From contig NZ_JAPMLP010000004.1 of the NCBI RefSeq assembly GCF_026410285.1, positions 62,242 through 126,241 on the forward strand: DNA of 64,000 nucleotides, read 5' to 3'. Of this stretch, positions 1 to 6,166 are shown piece after piece (within the stretch, counting starts at the first letter, position 1; every line of letters begins with the position of its first letter). A program made the translations under genes and the position numbers. The notes under the pieces were generated by a model. It made no database searches. It saw nothing but the letters and a program-made list of their open reading frames with translations, and was not told where the DNA came from. This DNA comes from Sulfitobacter sp. F26169L (GTDB lineage Bacteria; Pseudomonadota; Alphaproteobacteria; Rhodobacterales; Rhodobacteraceae).

Positions 1-533
1 TCCATCACGTTGTTCTGCACCATGCCAAGCGATTTGCCGCGCTGAAAAATCTTTATCATGGCCCATGCTACGGATTGCAGCGCGGTACGCTGTCCGACAG
101 TTGACAGGCTTTCACCGAGGAAGTTTTCTTCCATTGCGGCCAGCCATGTAAGGTCAAATCCGCGTTCCGGATGTGATCTGAAAAAGCTCCACAGTTCAGA
201 GCGGTTGAAAACACACAGGCGCATCTGCGAACGTGCTTCTACCGAATGACCCATTTCGCCGAGCAATCCGGCCTGAAGGCCGATGAAGTCGCCTGGAAAA
301 ACGAAGTTTATCACCTGCCGCTGACCGTTTTGGAGATGTCGTTCGCGGATACCCATACCGGAAAGTGCAGTAAACAACTGAGGTGCATTGGAACCTTGCA
401 TCAGTATCGGAGTATTCGGCTCTACAGATAACTCCCCCACCTTGAATTTCTGCATAAATTCAATGTCTTCCGGAGAAAGATGTTTGAATGCGTCTTTGCG
501 ATTCAGTGGGCAATATCTGCAATGGGTGGTCAT
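1..533 (-). CDS. Crp/Fnr family transcriptional regulator, C-terminus beyond window
   Basis: Translation of the minus strand from the ATG at 533 stays open to position 1 (about 177 residues seen). It starts MTTHCRYCPLNRKDAF and continues with a cyclic-nucleotide-binding-type beta-roll, including a VINFVFPGDFIGL segment typical of Crp/Fnr effector domains. The winged helix-turn-helix lies outside the window. The N-terminal Cys residues (C5 and C8, with no further close pair) are not enough to claim an iron-sulfur FNR. It is divergent from the receiver-like gene at 601, with 67 bases between them. Target and effector are unknown. The family call is firm; the start is likely but its Shine-Dalgarno (GGAG about 16 bases upstream) is distant. 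Confidence 0.85.
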   Translation of the reverse strand, partial: MTTHCRYCPLNRKDAFKHLSPEDIEFMQKFKVGELSVEPNTPILMQGSNAPQLFTALSGMGIRERHLQNGQRQVINFVFPGDFIGLQAGLLGEMGHSVEARSQMRLCVFNRSELWSFFRSHPERGFDLTWLAAMEENFLGESLSTVGQRTALQSVAWAMIKIFQRGKSLGMVQNNVM

Positions 534-600
534 AAAAAAGGAGCACTCCGGTATGTCTTAGTTTATAGAACAGATGCCTGTCGCAGATTAAACATGGTGC

Positions 601-984
601 ATGAACAAAAGATTGTCTGCACCCGAATTTGTCATCGTAGTGGATGATACGCTCGTCCTGATGGATATTCAGGAAATGCTTGCGCGTCAGTTCAAAACCG
701 ATCCGGTCGGTTTTGACGCTCTTGATGCGTTAGCGCAAGCATTAGATGATCTGTCACGGCCGGTCATTGTAATTTCCTCGTTTAGTGCGTCCCGAACATC
801 TGCCGCTTTGAAGAGGCACCATCTGGAGGATGACAAAGTCTTTTTTGTCCTTATCAGTGATGAGAATGAAGACGACATGGGCCTTTTGGGCGGGGCCACT
901 ATTGTGTCATCGCCATTCTCGACTGAAAAACTGATGTCCGGCATCACGACCGCGTACGCGCACCTGCTGTCAGTCCCGACATAA
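601..984 (+). CDS. Degenerate response-regulator receiver domain protein
   Basis: A 127-residue stand-alone receiver-like protein. The N-terminal beta-1 and acidic pair are present (VIVVDDTLVLMDI, D15/D16) and resemble the PhyR receiver encoded 1 kb away (MIIEDEAIIAMDI). The strand that should carry the phospho-accepting Asp instead reads VIVISSFS (Ser59/Ser60), and the conserved Lys-Pro pair near the end is Ser-Pro (VSSPFS). It should therefore not be phosphorylated in the usual way. By analogy with other pseudo-receivers it may act as a protein-binding module, perhaps in the neighbouring stress pathway (inference). Its last 41 bases overlap the convergent gene at 944-1288. A 60-plus-codon antisense frame inside it looks like a shadow. 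Confidence 0.75.
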   Translation: MNKRLSAPEFVIVVDDTLVLMDIQEMLARQFKTDPVGFDALDALAQALDDLSRPVIVISSFSASRTSAALKRHHLEDDKVFFVLISDENEDDMGLLGGATIVSSPFSTEKLMSGITTAYAHLLSVPT

Positions 985-1288
985 ACGCAGCAACCAGATT
1001 ATCCATCGTGGGAGGCTCCGGCTGTCTGACCGGTTCAGGTGCTGGCGGTGTTTTGCGGCTACGCATGGATGCAATTGCAAGTCCAATCAACCCAGCGCCG
1101 GTGTAAATCGCCGCGATGATTATCGTGGCGTTCAAAATTGAGGTGACTGTGATCAAAAACATCCAGCACGCAGCAGTCCAAAAGGCCAGCCCTATGCACA
1201 GGGCAATGCCCGCACACAGGCCTATTGCCGCTGTTCCGGCGGTATGCTGTGCCTGTGCGCGGGCGTTTGCGATCAGATTGCCAATCAT
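944..1288 (-). CDS. Small membrane protein, holin-3-6/DUF1469-like
   Basis: 114 residues with two hydrophobic segments (about 20-45 and 50-72) separated by a short polar turn, then a Pro-rich tail (TPPAPEPVRQPEPP) and a C-terminal amphipathic stretch. This arrangement fits the phage-holin-like PF07332/DUF1469 proteins, which in alphaproteobacteria often sit next to DUF883 proteins. The start codon lies one base after the stop of the DUF883 gene, so the two are co-transcribed, probably from the EcfG-type promoter at 1626-1650. A role in stress-associated envelope or ribosome membrane tethering is only inferred. No phage genes are nearby, so the holin name should not be read as phage lysis. Confidence 0.75.
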   Translation of the reverse strand: MIGNLIANARAQAQHTAGTAAIGLCAGIALCIGLAFWTAACWMFLITVTSILNATIIIAAIYTGAGLIGLAIASMRSRKTPPAPEPVRQPEPPTMDNLVAAFMSGLTAGARTRS

Positions 1289-1289
1289 C

Positions 1290-1586
1290 TTAACGACGCG
1301 ATGTCGTGATTAGGCCGACAAGGAAGCCAAGGCCGGCAGCCAGACCAAGCGCTGTTGCGGGCTGTGTGCGAACAAAATCTTCTGCCTGCATCTGCGCCAG
1401 CGCGGCTTTTTCACGACCGGCTGCTGACAAGTCAGCGGCGGTTTCTTTGGCAGACTGTTTTGCAGCGGCCGTTTTGGCAAAACCATATTCGGTTAGAGTC
1501 TGGGTCAGTGACGATAGATCTCTCTTCAGTACATCCATTTGGGCGGATAGATCTTCGACTGTGACCTCTTGTGATGCTTTCGCCAT
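1290..1586 (-). CDS. DUF883 (YqjD/ElaB-like) membrane-anchored protein
   Basis: 98 residues. The N-terminal two thirds is a charged, Ala-rich helix (about 5-70) with heptad character, followed by one C-terminal transmembrane segment with glycine spacing (ALGLAAGLGFLVGLI) and a basic end (TTSRR). This is the DUF883 layout of E. coli YqjD/ElaB, C-tail-anchored inner-membrane proteins reported to bind ribosomes in stationary phase. A good Shine-Dalgarno (AAGGAG) precedes the ATG at 1586. It is first in a two-gene unit with the holin-like gene and lies directly downstream of a GGAAC-N16-CGTT promoter, which points to control by the general stress sigma factor. Confidence 0.85.
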   Translation of the reverse strand: MAKASQEVTVEDLSAQMDVLKRDLSSLTQTLTEYGFAKTAAAKQSAKETAADLSAAGREKAALAQMQAEDFVRTQPATALGLAAGLGFLVGLITTSRR

Positions 1587-1625
1587 GTCGGCTACTCCTT
1601 AAAGTTATTGTTGTTTCAACATTCA

Positions 1626-1650
1626 AACGCGCATGGCGCTACATTGTTCC
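1626..1650 (-). promoter_or_regulatory. EcfG-type promoter for the DUF883/holin-like unit
   Basis: On the minus strand GGAAC (1650-1646), a 16-base spacer, then CGTT (1629-1626). This matches the alphaproteobacterial general stress sigma consensus GGAAC-N16/17-CGTT exactly. It lies about 40 bases upstream of the ATG at 1586, and ecfG itself is encoded 1.2 kb away. It abuts the phyR terminator. Confidence 0.8.
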
Positions 1651-1681
1651 AAAAATAAACCCCGCCGGTGAAGGCAGGGTT
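1649..1681 (-). terminator. Rho-independent terminator of phyR
   Basis: On the minus strand a 9-bp stem AACCCTGCC / GGCGGGGTT with one G-T pair and a 6-base loop (1681-1658), followed by TATTTTT. It lies 26 bases after the phyR stop and separates phyR from the DUF883 unit. Confidence 0.75.
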
Positions 1682-1706
1682 CGGGTAACATCGCAAAATT
1701 GCGAGA

Positions 1707-2516
1707 TCAGGCGTGTAATGTTTCGGTTGATGAAAAGAACATTGCCTGACTGACAGCCGAGATCACCTGGTCTTCGGTGTAGGGCTTTGAGATCAGAAAT
1801 GCAGGTTCGGGCTTGTCACCTGTGAGAAGGCGTTCGGGGAAGGCGGTGATGAAGATCACGGGACGCTGCCCCAGTTCTGTGAGTAGGTCGTTAACCGCAT
1901 CAATTCCTGATGAGTTATCGGCCAACTGGATATCTGCTAGAATTAGATCAGGCACATCGGCGCGGCCAAGGGACACGGCCTCATCGCGCGTGCGCGCGAT
2001 GCCTGTTACGCGGTGGCCCATATCCGCGACAATACTTTCGATATCCATCGCAATGATTGCTTCGTCCTCAATAATCATTACCGAGCCCATCACGCTGTCA
2101 GCCATTTCCCGACGGGCAATCGCAACTAATTCTTCCGCTTCGGCGGTTTCTACACCGATGATCTGCGCAATGCTTCCGTAGGTAAAACCTTCGATTGTAT
2201 AAAGAAGCAGCGCCTCGCGGCTGTTGTTGGTAAGCTTGGCGAGATGCTTTTGCGCTTTTGCACGCGCACCGGATTCACCCTCCTCTACGGGGGCGCCTGC
2301 GCTGGACCAGATGCCATACAGCACACGGAACAATCCTGTTTTGACATCCGTTCCATCCAACACCGAACGATCGGCCAAAATCGCCTCCAGCGCGGCGGCA
2401 GCAAATGTGTCTCCGCTGGTCTGACTGCCTGTCAGTGCGCGGGCGTACCTACGAAGGTAAGGAATATGCATTCCCAATTGATCGCTAACGCTGAGGGCGT
2501 CTTGTGCATCACTCAT
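1707..2516 (-). CDS. phyR: PhyR, anti-anti-sigma response regulator of the general stress response
   Basis: 269 residues from the ATG at 2516, chosen because the PhyR-like reading MSDAQDALSV starts there and a GGA-containing site precedes it; a longer frame opens at 2582. Residues about 10-130 form the sigma-factor-like domain (sigma2- and sigma4-like parts) and about 145-265 a receiver. Acidic residues E150/D151, phospho-acceptor D195 (LILADIQ), T224 and K244 (SKPY) are present, as is the FATGUY-type motif FITAFPERLL of this receiver class. In the known mechanism phosphorylated PhyR uses its sigma-like domain to bind NepR, releasing EcfG. It is divergent from nepR-ecfG, the classic arrangement, with an EcfG-type promoter upstream for positive feedback. 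Confidence 0.97.
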   Translation of the reverse strand: MSDAQDALSVSDQLGMHIPYLRRYARALTGSQTSGDTFAAAALEAILADRSVLDGTDVKTGLFRVLYGIWSSAGAPVEEGESGARAKAQKHLAKLTNNSREALLLYTIEGFTYGSIAQIIGVETAEAEELVAIARREMADSVMGSVMIIEDEAIIAMDIESIVADMGHRVTGIARTRDEAVSLGRADVPDLILADIQLADNSSGIDAVNDLLTELGQRPVIFITAFPERLLTGDKPEPAFLISKPYTEDQVISAVSQAMFFSSTETLHA

Positions 2517-2547
2517 CTGAGCTGGTCCTTTTTTTATAATCTTTTCG

Positions 2548-2573
2548 GGAACCAAACTCCGCAAACCTGCGTT
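2548..2573 (+). promoter_or_regulatory. EcfG-type promoter of nepR-ecfG
   Basis: Plus strand GGAAC (2548-2552), 17-base spacer, CGTT (2570-2573), an exact match to the general stress sigma consensus, 47 bases upstream of the nepR ATG. It implies autoregulation of ecfG. Confidence 0.85.
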
Positions 2574-2580
2574 AGGTTCC
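2555..2580 (-). promoter_or_regulatory. EcfG-type promoter of phyR
   Basis: Minus strand GGAAC (2580-2576), 17-base spacer, AGTT (2558-2555): one mismatch from CGTT. It lies about 40 bases upstream of the phyR ATG and interleaves with the opposite-strand site at 2548-2573. Confidence 0.65.
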
Positions 2581-2620
2581 AAAGTGACTGTGGTTTTTTT
2601 TAAAATGTGATCGAGGGCAG

Positions 2621-2779
2621 ATGACCGGACAAGGCCAAAACAAATCCCGTGACGGGGTAATTGATGAAAATTTGCGTCGTGTGTTTGACGAAGCGGTAGA
2701 GGAAGGCATTCCGGATAGGTTCAAATCCCTGCTCGAACAGCTCAAGCAGCAGGACGCCAAAAAAGGTGATAATGGATGA
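2621..2779 (+). CDS. nepR: NepR, anti-sigma factor of EcfG
   Basis: A 52-residue ORF, short enough to be missed by length filters. The core IDENLRRVFDEAVEEGIPD followed by RFKSLLEQL matches the NepR signature (I.xxLR.xY/F...E.IPdRF..LL..L), two amphipathic helices that clamp the sigma factor. Start ATG at 2621 follows GAGGGCAG. Its stop overlaps the ecfG start (ATGA at 2776-2779), so anti-sigma and sigma are translationally coupled, as usual for this pair. It sequesters EcfG in unstressed cells and is itself captured by phosphorylated PhyR. Confidence 0.95.
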   Translation: MTGQGQNKSRDGVIDENLRRVFDEAVEEGIPDRFKSLLEQLKQQDAKKGDNG

Positions 2780-3333
2780 GCACCCCCGATCCCCGCGATG
2801 AACTGGTGGAGCATTTGCCCGCCATGCGCGCCTTCGCGATTTCGTTAACGCGCAATGGGTCTGTTGCCGATGATATGGTGCAGGACACATTGGTAAAGGC
2901 GTGGACCAACATCGAGAAGTTCGAGGTCGGCACCAATATGCGTGCGTGGCTATTTACTATCCTTCGCAACACTTATTATTCTTCGCGGCGTAAAGCAAAA
3001 CGGGAAGTCGCTGATGTTGACGGGATTTTCACAGAGAGCCTTGCAGAAAAACCCGCCCATGATGGACACTTGCAGATGAACGATTTCCGCGTTGCGCTGG
3101 CCAAGTTGAAGGATGAACAGCGCGAGGCTCTGCTGCTTATTGGTGCGTCAGGTTTTTCCTATGAAGAGGCAGCAGAAATGTGTGGCGTGGCAGTTGGTAC
3201 CATCAAAAGCCGTACAAACCGCGCGCGCAAGAATATCGCTGAACTAATGGGGCTTAACGAAGACGAGGCGATGGAAATGACAGATGACGCGACAATGTCT
3301 GTTTTGTCGTCATCGAAAGTTGCAAGTTTCTAA
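2776..3333 (+). CDS. ecfG: EcfG-type ECF sigma factor of the general stress response
   Basis: 185 residues. Region 2 spans about 10-80 (SVADDMVQDTLVKAWTNIEKF, then MRAWLFTILRN) and region 4 about 100-160 (ALAKLKDEQREALLLIGASG with the helix-turn-helix YEEAAEMCGVAVGTIKSRTN). No extra C-terminal sensor domain is present. It overlaps nepR by four bases and is followed after three bases by the sensor kinase gene. With phyR and nepR alongside, assignment as the EcfG group is secure. Its binding pattern GGAAC-N16/17-CGTT is found at its own promoter and at several other places in the window. Confidence 0.96.
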   Translation: MSTPDPRDELVEHLPAMRAFAISLTRNGSVADDMVQDTLVKAWTNIEKFEVGTNMRAWLFTILRNTYYSSRRKAKREVADVDGIFTESLAEKPAHDGHLQMNDFRVALAKLKDEQREALLLIGASGFSYEEAAEMCGVAVGTIKSRTNRARKNIAELMGLNEDEAMEMTDDATMSVLSSSKVASF

Positions 3334-3336
3334 GTC

Positions 3337-5058
3337 ATGACATCGGGCTTTTTGCACAATCGTCTTTTTGGCGGATTAGCCTTTCGGGTACTGCTGTTTT
3401 TATCGCTAGCACTGTTGCCTATCGGGTTGATCGCGTTCCAGCAGACCCGCCAGATCGCGGATCAGAGCGAGCAAGCAGCCGAGCTTTCACTGATGGCGGT
3501 CACCGAGCAAGCAGCAGCGGCGCAGAGAACCGTATTGCAAGAAGCTATTGGTGCGGGACGTGTGCTTGCCTCGGTTGTGAAGTTGGTGCGCAATGAGCCG
3601 GTTTTATGCTCGAATTTCCTAACGCGATACAAAGCGGAAAATAGCAACTATCAGCTGGTAGGTTTCGCCAAGTCGGACGGGTCGATGAAATGCTCTTCGA
3701 CCGGTCAGGAGCATGATGTTAGCGATTCCGAAGTTTTTCGCGCGGCGTTGGAAAACACGACCGTTAATGTTCATGGTCTGGATAGCGGTGCAATTTCCAA
3801 ACGGTCTGTAGTTGTTGTCACTGTTCCGGTGTTTGAAGATGAAGCACCGGTAGGTTTCGTGTTTATTTCAATCAAGCGGGAAGTGTTGAACGATATAAAT
3901 ACCGAGGCAGATGACGTCACGCCACTGTCTCTGGTGACGTACAACACAAGCGGTCAGATTGTAACGACAGAGCAGCGACCCGAGGTTTTCGAGGGGGAGA
4001 TGCCAGCCGCCTATTCTCTGAAACAGCTAACCGGAAATTCCCGACAGGTATTTACTGCAAACAGCAAAAATGATGCGGAGCGTGTATACGCGGTCATCCC
4101 GGTCATTCAGGGGTCTGTATTTGCCATCAGTGTCTGGCCTACCGATACGCCGTTGCTACAGACGGATTTCACAGGACGTGTATCGTCGTTGCTACCGATC
4201 CTCATGTGGGTGGCGAGCCTTGTGGTGGCATTCTGGGCGCTGAACCGGCTGGCCATAACACACATCAAAAAGCTGGGCCGTCAGATGCGCCATTTTGCGC
4301 TGAATCGCACTTTGCCGCGCAAATCGTTAGGTGATCGTTTGCCTTTCGAAATTGTCGCGATGGAAGAGTCATTTATGGGAATGGCGCGGTCTATCCTGCA
4401 TGACGAAGCGCGTTTGGAAGACAGTTTGCGCGAAAAAAATATCTTGTTGAAAGAAGTGCATCACCGCGTGAAGAACAACCTTCAGTTGATCTCCTCGATT
4501 ATGAATATGCAGATCAGACAAGCCCCGACAGAGGCGAACCGCCAGGTACTGAAACGATTGCAGGACCGTATCCTTAGCTTGGCCACTGTCCACAAAAGTC
4601 TGTACCAAGATAACGAAATGACCCGTGTGGATGCAGCGGTTTTGTTGCGTGAAATCGTGTCGCGCAATCTGGCCGTTGGTATGTCACCGAACGCGGGGAT
4701 CGACGTGAGCGAGGATTATGACTGCATTTTCATCGGGCCGGATGATGCTGCCCCTCTATCTCTACTGGTGTCCGAAGCGGTCACAAATGCACTGAAATAC
4801 CTGCCACAGCGCCGTGCGGATCACCCGAAAATTTCTGTTAGTCTCAGGCAGGCTGAGCCGGAGAGAGCGGTCTTGCGAATTTCGAACACAACCGGCACGG
4901 CCACACCCGAAAGCGGCACAGGCCTTGGGTCAAAGCTTATCCAAGCGTTTGCGCGTCAGTTGAACGGTACTCTGGAAATCAGCGAAGGTGGGCCGGAATA
5001 TATTCTGGAACTGTCGTTTCCGGTGCCGCTGACGGACAAGGAAACATATGACTACTGA
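3337..5058 (+). CDS. HisKA_2-family membrane sensor histidine kinase
   Basis: 573 residues. A first transmembrane helix at about 14-32, a periplasmic sensor region to about 275, a second transmembrane helix at about 285-305, a short linker, then a HisKA_2 dimerisation domain (KEVHHRVKNNLQL, phospho-His H375) and an HATPase region near the C-terminus (ASN-type box SEAVTNALKY, and GTGLGSKLI). HisKA_2/HWE kinases are the class that feeds PhyR in alphaproteobacteria. Position directly behind ecfG (3-base gap) makes this the likely PhyR kinase (inference). The periplasmic part carries two Cys (near residues 90 and 114, LCSNF and MKCSS) that could be redox-active, but that is speculation. Confidence 0.9.
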   Translation: MTSGFLHNRLFGGLAFRVLLFLSLALLPIGLIAFQQTRQIADQSEQAAELSLMAVTEQAAAAQRTVLQEAIGAGRVLASVVKLVRNEPVLCSNFLTRYKAENSNYQLVGFAKSDGSMKCSSTGQEHDVSDSEVFRAALENTTVNVHGLDSGAISKRSVVVVTVPVFEDEAPVGFVFISIKREVLNDINTEADDVTPLSLVTYNTSGQIVTTEQRPEVFEGEMPAAYSLKQLTGNSRQVFTANSKNDAERVYAVIPVIQGSVFAISVWPTDTPLLQTDFTGRVSSLLPILMWVASLVVAFWALNRLAITHIKKLGRQMRHFALNRTLPRKSLGDRLPFEIVAMEESFMGMARSILHDEARLEDSLREKNILLKEVHHRVKNNLQLISSIMNMQIRQAPTEANRQVLKRLQDRILSLATVHKSLYQDNEMTRVDAAVLLREIVSRNLAVGMSPNAGIDVSEDYDCIFIGPDDAAPLSLLVSEAVTNALKYLPQRRADHPKISVSLRQAEPERAVLRISNTTGTATPESGTGLGSKLIQAFARQLNGTLEISEGGPEYILELSFPVPLTDKETYDY

Positions 5059-5150
5059 TCTTCAACTGGCGTTAATCGGCAAGTTGTAGTGTTGTGTCGC
5101 GGTCAGGGTGTGACAATCGCGCGCAATCAATATGATTCTTTTCTTTGGCC

Positions 5151-5175
5151 GGAACCACCGCCCTTGCGACGGGTT
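5151..5175 (+). promoter_or_regulatory. Putative EcfG-type promoter before a small membrane peptide
   Basis: GGAAC (5151-5155), 16-base spacer, GGTT (5172-5175), one mismatch from CGTT. It lies 20 bases upstream of a strong Shine-Dalgarno (AAAAGGAGG) belonging to the ORF at 5209. Confidence 0.55.
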
Positions 5176-5208
5176 GGGTCCGTGAAACTGCTACAAAAGG
5201 AGGCGTCA

Positions 5209-5358
5209 ATGACGAACGAAATGTTTCTTGGCGGCCTGATGATCCTCACGATGGTGGCGGGGCTGGTCATTGCATTGACCTCCACCCGCACATCGGATCG
5301 CGATCATTTTGACCGAGACAAGACGGGTCACAAGGGCCGTAAAGATCGCCATAAATGA
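5209..5358 (+). CDS. 49-residue single-pass membrane peptide
   Basis: The ATG at 5209 is preceded at ideal distance by AAAAGGAGG, which decides the start over a longer in-frame GTG/ATG at 5089. The peptide has one transmembrane helix (about 5-25, FLGGLMILTMVAGLVIALT) and a charged tail rich in Asp, Arg, Lys and His (DRDHFDRDKTGHKGRKDRHK). I recognise no family. Its place after the EcfG operon and its upstream GGAAC-N16-GGTT element suggest a stress-induced envelope peptide. The strong ribosome-binding site and the membrane/charged split argue that it is real. Confidence 0.65.
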   Translation: MTNEMFLGGLMILTMVAGLVIALTSTRTSDRDHFDRDKTGHKGRKDRHK

Positions 5359-5417
5359 ATGGCAAATAAGAGAGTGAAGTTGTAAAGGGTTATCGGCGCT
5401 AAATGTGCGGCGCAGCG

Positions 5418-6017
5418 TTAAAATACCGGTGGTGTTAACGCGCTTACGATCTCACAAATATGATTGCTGACATTGCGAAAGCGGTGCGGCATTCGGCTGT
5501 CGAACAGATATCCATCACCGACATCCAGAAGTCCAATTTCATCACCAACGGTCAGCTCGATCTGACCTTTGGTGATGATTCCTGCCTCCTCTCCTTCGTG
5601 GCTGAGAAGTTCCGGCCCCGTGTCCGCACCGGGGGGATATGTCTCGTGAAGTACTTGAAGTGTGTGCGCGCGTGCGTTGCCCAATTGCCGCAGCGACACT
5701 TGAGAAGGCCCCTCCGGCGCAACTTGTGTAAACTCGCTCGCGCGGTAGAACACTTTCGGGCTGTCAGTCTCTTCTATAGAGCCGAAAAATTCGGCCATAG
5801 ACACGGGAATGGCATCTAGCAAGCTTTTGAGCGAGGCGACAGATGGCGAAGTTTTGTCTGTTTCAATCAAGGAGATCGTGCCGTTGGTTAGCCCCGCCCG
5901 ACCGGCAAGTTCGCGCTGGGAGAGGCCGCGCTCCATCCGGATTTGCTTGAGACGTTTTCCGATGTTCAAAGGGAGTATCCTGTTACTGGTCAAGATGGTT
6001 TGTGCAGATGTTTGCAT
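5418..6017 (-). CDS. XRE-family regulator with C-terminal cupin domain (PuuR-like)
   Basis: 199 residues from the ATG at 6017; a 15-residue longer form is possible. Residues about 15-70 form a helix-turn-helix (IGKRLKQIRMERGLSQRELA, then AGLTNGTISLIETDKTSPS) and about 120-195 a cupin (HEGEEAGIITKGQIELTVG, later MPHRFRN). Such proteins sense small amines or amino acids and repress catabolic genes; E. coli PuuR is the prototype. It is divergent from gabT, so gabT is the natural candidate target, with the operator expected in the AT-rich 6075-6120 stretch. The call is firm at family level; the ligand is inferred. Confidence 0.88.
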   Translation of the reverse strand: MQTSAQTILTSNRILPLNIGKRLKQIRMERGLSQRELAGRAGLTNGTISLIETDKTSPSVASLKSLLDAIPVSMAEFFGSIEETDSPKVFYRASEFTQVAPEGPSQVSLRQLGNARAHTLQVLHETYPPGADTGPELLSHEGEEAGIITKGQIELTVGDEIGLLDVGDGYLFDSRMPHRFRNVSNHICEIVSALTPPVF

Positions 6018-6166
6018 CGGCGATATTACGCGGACATGACCACCGCAGGCACAAAAGCGCAAGTGTTCGGATTATCGTGATTGACAATTAAATTAAACGG
6101 GACGAAAGGTTTTTTAAACGCGGGTCTGCCGCGTCTGGTTTTCACTCATTCATTCAGGAACATGTT

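Noticed and set aside
944..1288. Phage remnant suggested by the holin-like protein
   Set aside because: No lysis, structural or integrase genes nearby; the family is common as a chromosomal partner of DUF883 proteins.
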